A stretch of DNA of 16,156 bases. Origin: Betaproteobacteria bacterium UBA2293. Lineage in GTDB: Bacteria; Pseudomonadota; Gammaproteobacteria; Burkholderiales; Rhodocyclaceae. The DNA lies in contig DDWF01000175.1 of NCBI GenBank assembly GCA_002345845.1, positions 1 through 16,156 on the forward strand, written 5' to 3'. Positions 5,549-13,812 of the stretch are shown piece after piece (the stretch's first letter is position 1; each line of letters starts with the position of its first letter). The position numbers and the translations under genes are program-made. Below the pieces are notes generated by a model. That model saw only the letters and a program-made list of their open reading frames with translations. It did no database searches and was not told the DNA's origin.

Positions 5549-7919
5549 GGAACGGGACTTTGAGCACACCGATTTCTTGGCGCACATCAGGAACGACAAC
5601 GGGCACCTGATTGCGCATCGGCTGGAGGATCACCTGATTGATGTTTCGGTGTTGGCCGCCGATTTCGCTGCTGAATTCGGCGCAGCGCCCTGGGCTGCGC
5701 TGGCTGGCGTCTGGCACGATCTGGGCAAATATCGCGAGGGATTTCAGCGCTACATCCGGCAGTGCGGTGATCCGGATGCACATATCGAAGGCCGCGTCGC
5801 AGGTCCGGAGAAAACCCACTCGGCTGCCGGCGCCTTGTGGGCGCAGCAGTATCTGGCCGAGGTGGACAAACGTTCCGGCCCGGTCGTGGCGCGCGTGCTG
5901 GCTTATCTGATTGCCGGCCATCACGCCGGGTTGGATAACTGGTTTGGCGGCTTGCATGAGCGGTTCAATCGCGAAGATGCGGTACGAGAAGGGCGCGATG
6001 CGCTGGCCGTGGCGATTCCCGCAGCCATCCTCAAGCCGTCCGCCAGTCTGCCCGACCTGAACGCGATCCGCACCGATCAGAAAGACAACATTCCCGGGCG
6101 TTTCGCGCTGTGGGTGCGCATGCTGTTTTCCTGCTTGGTCGATGCCGATTTTCTCGATACCGAGAGATTCATGTCGCAGGGCAAGGCTGAGGCGCGTAGC
6201 GGTTTCATGCCCGTCGACGGCTTGGAAAAGCGCTTGGCCGAACGTCTGGCGCTGATGGCGCAGGAGGTTGCAGCGCGCGGCGAGGCCGGGAGCCAGGTCA
6301 ATCTGAAACGCGCCGAAGTGCTGCGGGCCTGCCTCGCCAAGGCCGAGTTGCCGCCCGGCGTATTTAGCCTGACGGTGCCGACCGGCGGCGGCAAAACGCT
6401 GTCCAGCCTGGCTTTTGCGTTACGGCATGCGGTGCGCCACGGCAAACGCCGGGTCATCTACGCGATTCCCTACACCAGCATCATCGAGCAGACGGCGGGT
6501 ATCTTCCGCAGCATCTTCGGCGACGAAAACGTCATCGAGCACCACAGCAATGTCGAGGTGGACGACAAGCAGGAAACCGCCCGTTCCCGTCTGGCCTGCG
6601 AAAACTGGGATGCGCCGCTGATCGTCACGACCAACGTGCAGTTGCTGGAAAGTCTGTTCGCCAGCCGTACTTCGCGCTGCCGCAAGCTGCACAACCTGGT
6701 CGGCAGCATCATCGTGCTTGACGAGGCGCAATTGCTGCCGGTGCCCTACCTGCAACCGGTGGTCGACGTGCTGCGCCTGCTGGTCAAGGATTACGGCGTC
6801 ACGCTGGTGCTGTGCACCGCCACCCAGCCGACGCTGGAAAGCCGGAACGGTTTCGACCAGGCCCGCCAACTGCGCGGCTTCGCGGCCGGCGAAATCCGTG
6901 AAATTGTCGATGACGTGGCCGGGCTGTACGGCGCGCTGGAGCGGGTCAAGGTCCATCTGCCGGCCGACCTGAAAACGCCTTGCAACTGGGAGCAACTGGC
7001 GCCGCAAATCGCCGGGCACGATGCCGTGCTCGCCGTCGTCGGCCGCCGCGCCGATGCCCGCGAACTCTACACGCGGGTCAAGGCCGAAGACCGCGCCGGC
7101 CTGTGGCATTTGTCGGGCCTGATGTGCGCCCAGCACCGTAGCGACACCATTGCCGACATCAAGCAGGCCTTGGCGGCAAGACGGCAGGCACTGGTCGCTG
7201 GACAAAACCTGGCGCCGATCCGGGTGATCAGCACGCAACTGGTCGAAGCCGGCGTCGATATCGACTTCCCCGTCGTCTATCGCGCCCTGGCCGGGCTGGA
7301 CTCCATCGCCCAGGCCGCCGGCCGTTGCAACCGCGAGGGGCGGCTGGACAAGGGTGAAGTGCATGTCTTCGTGCCGCCCAAACCGGCGCCGCCGGGATTG
7401 CTGCGCATGGCTGAACAGGCAACACGCATCCTCTGGGAAGCCTTGTCGCCCGAGGCCGATCCGATGGGCGTCGAGCGCTTCGCGGACTTTTTCCGCCGGC
7501 TCTATGGCGACGCCAATCTCGATGCAAAAGATGTCTGCAATTTGCTGCGCGTTGGCCAGATTGGCGACGTCAATTTCCGCACTGCCGCCGAGCGCTTCCG
7601 CCTGATCGACGAAGCCGAAGGCGCCACGGTCTTCGTTCGCTACAAGCGCAACGCGGACGACGACGCCGTCGACGTGTTGCTGAACACCCTGAAAAAGGAA
7701 GGCCCGCAGCGCTGGCTGCTGCGCAAGCTGCAACGCTACGGCGTCAGCATCTACCAGCGCGACCTGCAACGACTGGAAGGGCTGGGCGATATCGAACCGC
7801 TGGGCGGCGATTTTCCGGGGCTGTACGTGCAGTCATTCGGCAACGATGTGCTTTATGACCGGGTACTGGGTATCAATGTGGATGGTGCGCCGGGTGATCC
7901 GGGAATCCTGACATGCTGA
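5541..7919 (+). CDS. cas3: CRISPR-associated helicase/nuclease Cas3, type I-C (HD + helicase)
   Basis: Recruited by Cascade to nick, unwind and degrade invading DNA. The product has 792 residues from ATG 5541 (GAGG at 5530-5533); ATG 5535 is a close alternative. The N-terminal HD nuclease shows WHDLGK at 58-63 and paired histidines at 127-128 (GHHAG). The superfamily 2 helicase shows Walker A TGGGKT at 281-286, the Walker B box DEAQ at 394-397, motif III with TAT at 426-428, and motif VI QAAGRCNR at 591-598. Length and fused HD-helicase order are usual for type I-C, and no catalytic motif looks broken. The start overlaps the WYL gene. cas5c begins 325 bp later, a wider gap than usual for this operon. 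Confidence 0.96.
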   Translation: MSEERDFEHTDFLAHIRNDNGHLIAHRLEDHLIDVSVLAADFAAEFGAAPWAALAGVWHDLGKYREGFQRYIRQCGDPDAHIEGRVAGPEKTHSAAGALWAQQYLAEVDKRSGPVVARVLAYLIAGHHAGLDNWFGGLHERFNREDAVREGRDALAVAIPAAILKPSASLPDLNAIRTDQKDNIPGRFALWVRMLFSCLVDADFLDTERFMSQGKAEARSGFMPVDGLEKRLAERLALMAQEVAARGEAGSQVNLKRAEVLRACLAKAELPPGVFSLTVPTGGGKTLSSLAFALRHAVRHGKRRVIYAIPYTSIIEQTAGIFRSIFGDENVIEHHSNVEVDDKQETARSRLACENWDAPLIVTTNVQLLESLFASRTSRCRKLHNLVGSIIVLDEAQLLPVPYLQPVVDVLRLLVKDYGVTLVLCTATQPTLESRNGFDQARQLRGFAAGEIREIVDDVAGLYGALERVKVHLPADLKTPCNWEQLAPQIAGHDAVLAVVGRRADARELYTRVKAEDRAGLWHLSGLMCAQHRSDTIADIKQALAARRQALVAGQNLAPIRVISTQLVEAGVDIDFPVVYRALAGLDSIAQAAGRCNREGRLDKGEVHVFVPPKPAPPGLLRMAEQATRILWEALSPEADPMGVERFADFFRRLYGDANLDAKDVCNLLRVGQIGDVNFRTAAERFRLIDEAEGATVFVRYKRNADDDAVDVLLNTLKKEGPQRWLLRKLQRYGVSIYQRDLQRLEGLGDIEPLGGDFPGLYVQSFGNDVLYDRVLGINVDGAPGDPGILTC

Positions 7920-8140
7920 AAAACAACAAGCCATCCGGGTTTTTCCGGGAGTCTGGCGATTTTTTAAAACCCTTTAAAAGAGTTCTGTCGATGAAATCAG
8001 GATCATTGCATTCGTTGAATATCTGGAGCGATGTAATTGAACAGCCTGATAGGACTTTTGCACGAACTGCGATTGATGAAGGATCAGCCTTCTCATCGTT
8101 TTTACGCGGTATGGCTTCTGATTTTGTTGTTCATAGGTAG
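7913..8140 (+). CDS. Hypothetical 75-residue ORF overlapping the cas3 stop (doubtful)
   Basis: ATG 7913 overlaps the cas3 stop (ATGCTGA), a common operon junction, with a weak GGGA at 7901-7904. The 75-residue product is basic, mostly polar at the start (MLKNNKPSGFFRESGDFLK), and matches nothing I know. It overlaps the hydrophobic ORF at 8037 in another frame, so at most one is likely to be real over that part. The DNA here is AT-richer than the flanking cas genes. Confidence 0.25.
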   Translation: MLKNNKPSGFFRESGDFLKPFKRVLSMKSGSLHSLNIWSDVIEQPDRTFARTAIDEGSAFSSFLRGMASDFVVHR

Positions 8141-8228
8141 AGGTTTCGTATTGATCGTTTTGATACTCGGTGGAGGTCTCGTGATCAAGCCGGCGTTAGT
8201 GATGGGCTTGCTGTCACGCTTCTTCTGA
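8037..8228 (+). CDS. Candidate small membrane protein between cas3 and cas5c
   Basis: TTG 8037 follows GGAG (8025-8028) at 8 nt and opens a 63-residue frame ending 16 bp before cas5c; ATG 8076 would give a 50-residue form. The N-terminal part (about 20 residues) is amphipathic. The remainder is strongly hydrophobic: AVWLLILLFIG, then an Arg-Gly break, then FVLIVLILGGGLVI and a basic end LLSRFF. That suggests a two-helix hairpin or one long membrane helix. It lies in the same direction as the cas genes, within a 325-bp AT-richer stretch not normally present in type I-C operons. No family is recognised, and it could be the remnant of an inserted gene. Confidence 0.4.
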   Translation: MNSLIGLLHELRLMKDQPSHRFYAVWLLILLFIGRGFVLIVLILGGGLVIKPALVMGLLSRFF

Positions 8229-8244
8229 AAGAAAGGAGTTGAGC

Positions 8245-8898
8245 TTGGATAAGTTCTGTCTTGAAGTATCAGGTGACTTCGCCTGCTTCACCCGACCGGA
8301 AATGAAGGTCGAGCGGGTTTCCTACGACGTGATCACGCCATCGGCGGCGCGTTCGGTGTTCGAGGCTATTTTGTGGAAGCCGGCGATTCGCTGGGAGGTA
8401 CGCCGCATCGAGGTTTTGAAGCCGATCAAATGGATCAGCGTGCGGCGTAACGAGGTGTCGGCCAAGGCTTCGGTGCGCAATGCCCAGACGGCGATGAATG
8501 CCGGGCAGGGCAATCTGGCGCTGTACATTGAGGACGACCGCCAGCAACGGGCCGGGCTGTTTCTGCGCGATGTGGCTTATCGCCTGCATGCCGAACTGCT
8601 GCCGGTTGGCGACGATGCGCGGGCGAATCCGGCCAAGTACCGGGAAATGTTTCAGCGCCGGGCCGAGAAAGGGCAGTGTGTCAATCAGCCCTATCTCGGT
8701 TGCCGCGAATTCGCCGCCCGTTTCCGACTGGTCACCGATCCGGCCAGCGAGGCGCCCTCCCTGGCCGAAAGCCGCGACCTGGGCTGGATGCTCTACGACA
8801 TGGATTTTGCTGCGGTCAACGACCCGAAACCACGCTTTTTCCGGGCCGATCTGCAAAACGGGGTCATCGACCTGACGCAAGCGCAGGTGACGGCATGA
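8245..8898 (+). CDS. cas5c: Cas5c (Cas5d), crRNA-processing endonuclease and Cascade subunit
   Basis: In type I-C this protein replaces Cas6. It binds the repeat hairpin, cuts at its 3' base and stays on the 5' handle in Cascade. The 217-residue product has the family N terminus (CLEVSGDFACF, then TRPEMKVERVSYDVITPSA) and the following WKPAIRWEVRRIEVLKPIKW and RRNEV segments. The start is TTG 8245, because AAAGGAG at 8232-8238 sits 6 nt upstream. The in-frame TTG 8239 directly abuts this ribosome binding site and is too close. The stop overlaps the cas8c start (ATGA at 8895-8898), so the two are coupled. Length is normal for Cas5c. Confidence 0.95.
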   Translation: MDKFCLEVSGDFACFTRPEMKVERVSYDVITPSAARSVFEAILWKPAIRWEVRRIEVLKPIKWISVRRNEVSAKASVRNAQTAMNAGQGNLALYIEDDRQQRAGLFLRDVAYRLHAELLPVGDDARANPAKYREMFQRRAEKGQCVNQPYLGCREFAARFRLVTDPASEAPSLAESRDLGWMLYDMDFAAVNDPKPRFFRADLQNGVIDLTQAQVTA

Positions 8899-10649
8899 TC
8901 CTGCAAGCCCTTTACGACTACTACCAGCGCAAGGCCGCCGATCCCGACCCGGCTCGCCGTCTGCCGGCCTTCGGGCTGGAGGACAAGGAAATTCCCTTCA
9001 TCGTCGAGTTGACCGCCGAAGGCCGGCCGCTCGGCATCACGGATACCCGCCAAGGCGATGGCAAGAAGAAACAGGCCCGGCGTTACCAGGTGCCCAAAGG
9101 TGTCAAACGTTCCTCTGGCGTGGCGGCCAACCTGTTGTGGGATACCGCTGAATACGCCCTGGGCGTCGATACCAAGGGTAAACCGGAACGAGTGGCCGAG
9201 CAGCATGCGGCTTTTCGCCAACGGATTGCGGAATTGCCCGAAGCGGCCCGTTCAGATGCGGGTCTTAAAGCTCTGGACAATTTTTACGCCAACTTCGGAC
9301 AAGCGGCCTTGGCCGTCGATCCAGCCTGGCCCGAAATCGTCGAAGCCAATCCGGTTGTTACTTTCCGGCTGCATAACGATGGCGACTTGATATGCCAGCG
9401 CCCGGCGGTCATTGCCGGACGGCGCGATGAGGTCGAAGAAGGCGGCAAACCGGCTTTCTGCCTGGTGACCGGCCAGGCGGCATCCGCCGAACGTCTGCAT
9501 ACGGTGATCAAGGGCGTCTGGGGCGCCCAAAGCTCCGGTGCCACAATGGTTTCCTTCAACCTCGACGCCTTCGCCTCCTACAACAAGGAGCAGGGCGACA
9601 ACGCACCGGTCAGCCCGCTGGCGGCCTTTGCCTACACCACGGCGCTCAATCACCTGCTCGACCGCAATTCCCGCCAGCGCATCCAGGTCGGCGATGCCTC
9701 GACGGTGTTCTGGGCGCAGAAGGACGATGCCGAGATTGAGGAAGGTTTCGCCGCTATTTTCGGCGAGCGCGACGATCCCGATGCTCGGGCCGAGCAGGTG
9801 CGCGCTCTGCTTGGTGCCGTGCAATCTGGGCAGTTCGACGGTGGCCGGGGCGACAAGCTGTTTTACGTGCTGGGCTTGGCGCCCAACGCGGCGCGGGTTT
9901 CCGTCCGCTTCTGGCACGCCGCACCGCTGCACGAAATTGCCCGCCAGATCAGGCAATGGTTCGCCGATCTGAAAGTCGTGCGCAGCGCGAAGGACCCGGA
10001 ATACCCGAGCCTCTTCCGCCTGCTCGCCGCCTGTGCCCAGCAGGGCAAGGCCGACAACATTCCACCCAACCTGGGCGGCGACATCATGCGGGCGATTCTT
10101 TCCGGTAGCCCGTTTCCGGCCACCTGGCTCAATGCGGCGGTATTGCGCTGCCGCGCCGAACAGAACGTCACCTACCTGCGGGCTGCCGCCATCAAGGCCA
10201 GCCTCAATCGTTTGCAACGCTTTCAACCGAATCAATCTCTCGACAAGGAGTTGTCCGACATGCTCGACTTAGAGAACACCAGCCCGGCCTACCGGCTGGG
10301 GCGCCTGTTCGCGGCACTGGAAAAAATCCAGGAAGAAGCCAGCCCCGGCCTCAACGCGACCATTCGCGAGCGCTATTACGGCGCCGCATCCAGCACGCCG
10401 GTGGCGGTTTTCACTACCTTGCTGCGCCTCAAGAACCACCATCTGGCGAAGCTCACCAATCGTGGCCGCGCCGTCAATTTCGAGCGCCTGCTCGGCGAAA
10501 TCATGGGCGGCCTGAACGATTTCCCGAAACATCTGAGCCTACCCGAGCAAGGGCGCTTTGCCCTCGGCTACTACCACCAGCGCCAAGACTTTTTCAGCAA
10601 ATCCGAATCCAGCCAATCCATGCAATCCACCCAGGGAGAATCCAAATGA
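8895..10649 (+). CDS. cas8c: Cas8c (Csd1), large subunit of type I-C Cascade
   Basis: The large subunit recognises the PAM and helps open target DNA. The 584-residue product begins [14 protein letters not shown], characteristic of Csd1, and contains [20 protein letters not shown] and the conserved [13 protein letters not shown] and [15 protein letters not shown] segments. ATG 8895 overlaps the cas5c stop; a longer open frame upstream is only a shadow over cas5c. The last 129 residues correspond to Cas11c, which type I-C systems produce from an internal start, given as a separate entry. The stop overlaps the cas7c start (ATGA at 10646-10649). No disruption is seen. Confidence 0.95.
   Translation: MILQALYDYYQRKAADPDPARRLPAFGLEDKEIPFIVELTAEGRPLGITDTRQGDGKKKQARRYQVPKGVKRSSGVAANLLWDTAEYALGVDTKGKPERVAEQHAAFRQRIAELPEAARSDAGLKALDNFYANFGQAALAVDPAWPEIVEANPVVTFRLHNDGDLICQRPAVIAGRRDEVEEGGKPAFCLVTGQAASAERLHTVIKGVWGAQSSGATMVSFNLDAFASYNKEQGDNAPVSPLAAFAYTTALNHLLDRNSRQRIQVGDASTVFWAQKDDAEIEEGFAAIFGERDDPDARAEQVRALLGAVQSGQFDGGRGDKLFYVLGLAPNAARVSVRFWHAAPLHEIARQIRQWFADLKVVRSAKDPEYPSLFRLLAACAQQGKADNIPPNLGGDIMRAILSGSPFPATWLNAAVLRCRAEQNVTYLRAAAIKASLNRLQRFQPNQSLDKELSDMLDLENTSPAYRLGRLFAALEKIQEEASPGLNATIRERYYGAASSTPVAVFTTLLRLKNHHLAKLTNRGRAVNFERLLGEIMGGLNDFPKHLSLPEQGRFALGYYHQRQDFFSKSESSQSMQSTQGESK
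10260..10649 (+). CDS. cas11c: Cas11c small subunit from an internal start within cas8c
   Basis: Type I-C systems are known to make a separate small subunit by internal translation of the cas8c 3' end. Here a strong AAGGAG (10245-10250) lies 9 nt before an in-frame ATG at cas8c codon 456. This would give a 129-residue protein starting [20 protein letters not shown], at the expected place and size. It would form the Cascade belly that contacts the non-target strand. Its C-terminal tail ([15 protein letters not shown]) is shared with Cas8c. The internal ribosome binding site is seen directly; production of the protein is inferred from characterised relatives. Confidence 0.75.
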   Translation: MLDLENTSPAYRLGRLFAALEKIQEEASPGLNATIRERYYGAASSTPVAVFTTLLRLKNHHLAKLTNRGRAVNFERLLGEIMGGLNDFPKHLSLPEQGRFALGYYHQRQDFFSKSESSQSMQSTQGESK

Positions 10650-11527
10650 GCCTGAACAACCGCTACGACTTCGTTCTTGTTTTTGATGTGCGCGACGGCA
10701 ACCCCAATGGCGACCCGGATGCTGGCAATCTGCCGCGTCTCGATGCCGAATCGGGCCACGGGCTGGTGACGGATGTTTCCTTGAAGCGCAAGGTGCGTAA
10801 TTTCGTCGGCTTGGTGAAGGGAGAAACGCCGCCCTTCGACATCTACGTGAAGGAAAAGGCGGTTCTCAATCAGGCGCACGAAAAGGCCTATATCGCGATT
10901 GGCGCCGAAGAAGAACTCAAGGGCGACAAGAAGCGCAAAGGCAGCGGCGATACCGTGGACAAGGCGCGGCAATGGATGTGCGCCAATTTCTTCGACGTGC
11001 GCACCTTCGGCGCTGTCATGTCGCTGGGCACGAACTGCGGCCAGGTGCGCGGCCCGGTGCAACTGACCTTCGCCCGTTCGGTCGATCCGATCATCGCTCA
11101 GGAACATTCGATTACACGCATGGCGGTAGCGACCGAAGCCGAGGCCGAGAAGCAGCAAGGCGACAATCGCACCATGGGCCGCAAGCACACCGTTCCTTAC
11201 GGCATTTACGTTGCCCACGGCTTTGTGTCGTCTTTCCTCGCCAAGCAGACGGGATTCAGCGAATTGGACCTCGATTTGCTCTGGCAGGCGCTGGAGCAGA
11301 TGTTCGAGCACGACCGCTCGGCGGCGCGTGGCGAAATGGCGACGCGCGGGCTATACGTCTTCAAACACGATTCGGAACTGGGCAACGCGCATGCGCACTC
11401 GCTTTTCGACCGCATCAAGATCAAGCGCAAGGACGATGTGGACGTGCCGCGCAGCTTTGGCGATTACGAGGTCAGCGTTGATGAGGCCGCTTTGCCGGCT
11501 GGGGTAACGCTGATCAAGCGGGTGTAA
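10646..11527 (+). CDS. cas7c: Cas7c (Csd2), Cascade backbone protein
   Basis: Multiple copies of this RAMP-fold protein coat the spacer part of the crRNA. The 293-residue product carries the family N terminus [20 protein letters not shown] (residues 6-25), then [14 protein letters not shown]. Mid-protein it has [11 protein letters not shown] and [17 protein letters not shown], both typical of Csd2. ATG 10646 overlaps the cas8c stop. It is the last gene of the interference block. Its stop is only 8 bp from the end of the convergent toxin gene. In most type I-C operons cas4 follows directly, so the toxin-antitoxin pair looks like an insertion after this gene. Confidence 0.96.
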   Translation: MSLNNRYDFVLVFDVRDGNPNGDPDAGNLPRLDAESGHGLVTDVSLKRKVRNFVGLVKGETPPFDIYVKEKAVLNQAHEKAYIAIGAEEELKGDKKRKGSGDTVDKARQWMCANFFDVRTFGAVMSLGTNCGQVRGPVQLTFARSVDPIIAQEHSITRMAVATEAEAEKQQGDNRTMGRKHTVPYGIYVAHGFVSSFLAKQTGFSELDLDLLWQALEQMFEHDRSAARGEMATRGLYVFKHDSELGNAHAHSLFDRIKIKRKDDVDVPRSFGDYEVSVDEAALPAGVTLIKRV

Positions 11528-11535
11528 GCGCTCCG

Positions 11536-11829
11536 TCAGCGCCGCCCGGTCCAATATCCAAACCGGCGGCGCTGGTGGGCGACGGCTTGGATGCTGATGG
11601 TGTCAGCGGAAAGCCGGTAAATGAGAGAGTAGGGGAAATGCTTGAAAGTCAGCGCGCGCAGTCGCTTCGAGACGGCCTTGCCGATTTCCGGGTGTTCGAT
11701 CAGTCGTTGGCGCGTTTGCAGGGCATCTTGCAGAAAAGCTTCCGCGACCCTCTCACTCGCATGGTCAGCGTAGTAATCGACGGCTGCGTCGAGTTCGGCT
11801 TGTGCCGATTTGAGAAAAACGGCCTTCAT
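11536..11829 (-). CDS. ParE/RelE-superfamily toxin
   Basis: A 97-residue toxin-like protein on the strand opposite the cas genes. Family marks are the N-terminal FLKSAQAELDAAVDYYAD, the helix with HPEIGKAVSKRLRAL, the strand FPYSLIYRLSADTISIQAVAHQRR and the closing GYW near the end, which match ParE/RelE toxins. ParE toxins poison DNA gyrase and RelE toxins cut mRNA on the ribosome; sequence alone does not settle which applies. The length is normal and it appears intact. Its ATG overlaps the antitoxin stop (positions 11826-11829), so the two are translationally coupled with the antitoxin first. The gene ends 8 bp from cas7c, tail to tail. Confidence 0.88.
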   Translation of the reverse strand: MKAVFLKSAQAELDAAVDYYADHASERVAEAFLQDALQTRQRLIEHPEIGKAVSKRLRALTFKHFPYSLIYRLSADTISIQAVAHQRRRFGYWTGRR

Positions 11830-12068
11830 GCCGCCCGGCGGTTGGCAAGACGGGCACGCGCCTGGGCAATCGCCTCGTCGAAGTCGATGGTTTCCATTTC
11901 GCCACGGTCGAACGCATCGGCGCGCCGTTCGGCTTCCGCGACCCAGGTGGCCAGAATTTCGTCGTCTTCATCAAGGCTGACCAGCAGGCGTTCTGCCAGT
12001 TTTGCGCGTTCCGCCGGCGCCAGTTGTAGGGCGGCGGCTTCGATATCTTCAAGGGGGGAATTGATCAT
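11826..12068 (-). CDS. Addiction-module antitoxin (Unstab_antitox-like)
   Basis: An 80-residue acidic protein encoded directly before the toxin. It shows the pattern of the putative addiction-module component family: LQLAPAERAKLAERLLVSLD, then a short linker and WVAEAERRADAFDRGE, ending FDEAIAQARARL. The last part probably wraps the toxin. GGAGG (complement of 12077-12081) lies 8 nt before its ATG. It does not contain an obvious large DNA-binding domain. The small divergent gap to cas4 (73 bp) must hold its promoter. A pair on the minus strand inside a plus-strand cas operon is unusual. Confidence 0.85.
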   Translation of the reverse strand: MINSPLEDIEAAALQLAPAERAKLAERLLVSLDEDDEILATWVAEAERRADAFDRGEMETIDFDEAIAQARARLANRRAA

Positions 12069-12141
12069 GGTGCTTACCTCCAGTCATCCTTCGGCAATGC
12101 TAACCGAAGCAAGTTGCCAAAGCCATTGGCGGGATTGAGCG
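12069..12141. promoter_or_regulatory. Divergent gap between antitoxin and cas4, with a dyad
   Basis: This 73-bp gap must contain the promoter of the minus-strand toxin-antitoxin pair, and possibly a new plus-strand promoter for cas4-cas1-cas2. CTTCGG (12089-12094) and CCGAAG (12104-12109) form a dyad with a 9-bp centre, a plausible operator for toxin-antitoxin autoregulation. No good sigma-70 boxes are evident on either strand, so promoter positions are not assigned. Confidence 0.4.
12116..12141 (+). other. Hairpin plus 11-nt tail before cas4, resembling the CRISPR repeat 3' part
   Basis: GCCAA (12116-12120) pairs with TTGGC (12126-12130). The 11 nt that follow, GGGATTGAGCG, run exactly to the cas4 ATG. 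In the CRISPR repeat a hairpin ending GGCG is likewise followed by 11 nt, TGGATTGAAAC. The shared core is GGATTGA, and GGCG-GGATTGA differs from the repeat GGCGTGGATTGA by one missing T. The stem here is short. The tail may simply serve as a weak ribosome binding region. Confidence 0.3.
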
Positions 12142-12780
12142 ATGACGACCGAACTCCTTGATCCCATTCCCCTTTCCGCGCTCCAGCACTGGGCCTACTG
12201 CCCGCGCCAGTGCGCGTTGATCCACGTCGAGCAGGTGTTTGAAGAGAATATCTTCACCCAGCGTGGTCAGGCCTTACACACGCGGGTGGATGACCCTGGT
12301 TTCGAGTTGCGCGCCGGTTTGCGAATCGAGCGGGCCTTGCCGCTTTTTTGCGACCGGCTCGGGTTGGTCGGCAAGGCGGATGTGGTCGAGTTCCTGCCAG
12401 ATGGCACGCCATATCCGGTGGAATACAAACATGGCTCGCGCCATAAGCGAGCCGACATTGCGGCTTGCGACGATCTGCAACTGTCGGCGCAGGCAATTTG
12501 CCTGGAAGAGATGTTCGGCAAGCCGGTGCCGGAAGGCGCTTTGTACTACGCCTCGTCGCGTCGGCGGCGCGTTGTTGCGATCAACGCCGAGCTGAGGGAA
12601 AAAGTCGTATCGACTGCAACTGCCATTCGGCAGCTGCTGCAATCCGGCGAAATGCCACCGCCGCTTTATGACGATCACTGCCGCGCCTGTTCCTTGCGCG
12701 ACCTGTGCCAGCCGGAAGCCCTGGCGCCGACGCCGGAACACGCGGCGGTTCGGCATTCCCTGTTCGAAGTGGATGATTGA
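12142..12780 (+). CDS. cas4: Cas4 nuclease (adaptation, PAM-dependent prespacer trimming)
   Basis: Cas4 works with Cas1-Cas2 to select and trim prespacers so that spacers have a proper PAM and orientation. The 212-residue product shows an iron-sulfur cluster set, with YCPRQC (Cys20) near the N terminus and CRACSLRDLC (Cys180, 183, 189) near the C terminus. It also has RecB-type nuclease motifs GKADVVEF (Asp80) and VEYKHG (Glu94, Lys96). All expected ligands are present. It starts the adaptation block, and its stop is one base from the cas1 start. The toxin-antitoxin insertion separates it by 614 bp from cas7c, so its expression depends either on read-through across antisense genes or on a promoter in the 73-bp gap. 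Confidence 0.95.
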   Translation: MTTELLDPIPLSALQHWAYCPRQCALIHVEQVFEENIFTQRGQALHTRVDDPGFELRAGLRIERALPLFCDRLGLVGKADVVEFLPDGTPYPVEYKHGSRHKRADIAACDDLQLSAQAICLEEMFGKPVPEGALYYASSRRRRVVAINAELREKVVSTATAIRQLLQSGEMPPPLYDDHCRACSLRDLCQPEALAPTPEHAAVRHSLFEVDD

Positions 12781-12781
12781 C

Positions 12782-13810
12782 ATGCAACTGCTCAACACGC
12801 TGTACGTGACGACGCCCGAGAGTTACATCCATCTCGACAACGAAACCCTGCGCGTCGAGGTCGACAAGGAAACGCGGCTGCGCGTGCCGCTGCATCACCT
12901 GAGCGCCGTCGTCTGCTTCGGCCATGTTTCGGTGTCGCTGCCGCTGATGCACAAGCTGGCGGACAGCGGCATCAGCCTGGTTTTGCTCGATACGCACGGG
13001 CGTTTCAAGGCGCGGCTGGAAGGGCCGGTTTCGGGCAATGTGCTGCTGCGCCAGGCGCAGCATCAGTTGGCCGGCGACCCGGCTTTCGCCCTGAACGTGG
13101 CACGCAACTGTATCGCCGGTAAAGTACGCAATTGTCGGCAGGTCTTGCTGCGCGGCGCGCGCGAGGCCAAGGCGGAGGAGGATGCGGCGATACTGACACG
13201 CTGCGCAGCCGATCTGGCGGCGGCCTTGCGGGCACTGCCGGGGGCTGGTGATGCCGATACCTTGCGCGGTGTCGAGGGCGAAGCGGCGCGCCAGTATTTC
13301 GCCGCGCTCAATGCGCTGATCCGCAGTTCAGCGCGGGAAAGCTTCCGCATGGACGGCCGCAGCCGCCGCCCGCCACGGGACCGGATCAACGCCTTGCTGT
13401 CCTTCGTCTATTCACTGCTGATGAACGATTGCCGCTCGGCCGTCGAAGCCTGTGGGCTCGATCCGCAGATTGGTTTTCTGCATGTCGTGCGGCCGGGCCG
13501 GGCGGCGCTGGCGCTGGACCTGATGGAAGAATTCCGTGCTTTTGCTGATCGGCTGGTGCTTTCTCTGATCAATCGCGGCCAGATCGACGCCAGCGATTTT
13601 GTCGAACGCGAGGGCGGCGCCGTGCTGCTCGAAGGCGATGCGCGCAAGACGGTGCTGGTTGCCTACCAGGAGCGCAAGCAGGAAAACCTGACCCATCCGC
13701 TGCTCAGCGAAACCGTCCCCTTCGGCCTGCTGCCGCATCTCCAGGCCCGCCTGCTAGCGCGCACGCTACGCGGCGACACGGCCGAATATCTGCCTTACCT
13801 AGTGCGCTGA
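12782..13810 (+). CDS. cas1: Cas1 spacer integrase, type I-C
   Basis: Catalytic subunit of the Cas1-Cas2 integrase that inserts new spacers at the leader end. The 342-residue product has the N-terminal beta domain ([20 protein letters not shown]) and the catalytic helical domain. The metal-binding set is visible as Glu167 (in [11 protein letters not shown]), His234 ([10 protein letters not shown]) and the acidic group starting at Asp246 ([12 protein letters not shown]). ATG 12782 is one base after the cas4 stop; a longer open frame upstream only shadows cas4. Length is normal for type I-C. cas2 follows after two bases, so cas4-cas1-cas2 is a tight unit. Confidence 0.97.
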   Translation: MQLLNTLYVTTPESYIHLDNETLRVEVDKETRLRVPLHHLSAVVCFGHVSVSLPLMHKLADSGISLVLLDTHGRFKARLEGPVSGNVLLRQAQHQLAGDPAFALNVARNCIAGKVRNCRQVLLRGAREAKAEEDAAILTRCAADLAAALRALPGAGDADTLRGVEGEAARQYFAALNALIRSSARESFRMDGRSRRPPRDRINALLSFVYSLLMNDCRSAVEACGLDPQIGFLHVVRPGRAALALDLMEEFRAFADRLVLSLINRGQIDASDFVEREGGAVLLEGDARKTVLVAYQERKQENLTHPLLSETVPFGLLPHLQARLLARTLRGDTAEYLPYLVR

Positions 13811-13812
13811 TC

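Noticed and set aside
6420..7769. 449-codon minus-strand frame opposite cas3
   Set aside because: Shadow of the cas3 helicase region. No motif or ribosome binding site supports it.
7934..7964. CCGG-type hairpin followed by TTTTTT after cas3 as a terminator
   Set aside because: The stem is only about 4 bp and the T-run is separated from it by about 11 bases, so it is too weak to call.
9252..10235. 327-codon minus-strand frame opposite cas8c
   Set aside because: Same high-GC shadow effect; cas8c on the plus strand is unambiguous.
11575..12138. 187-codon plus-strand frame between cas7c and cas4
   Set aside because: Low-complexity Ser/Arg/Ala translation opposite two well-formed toxin-antitoxin genes, so it is a shadow.
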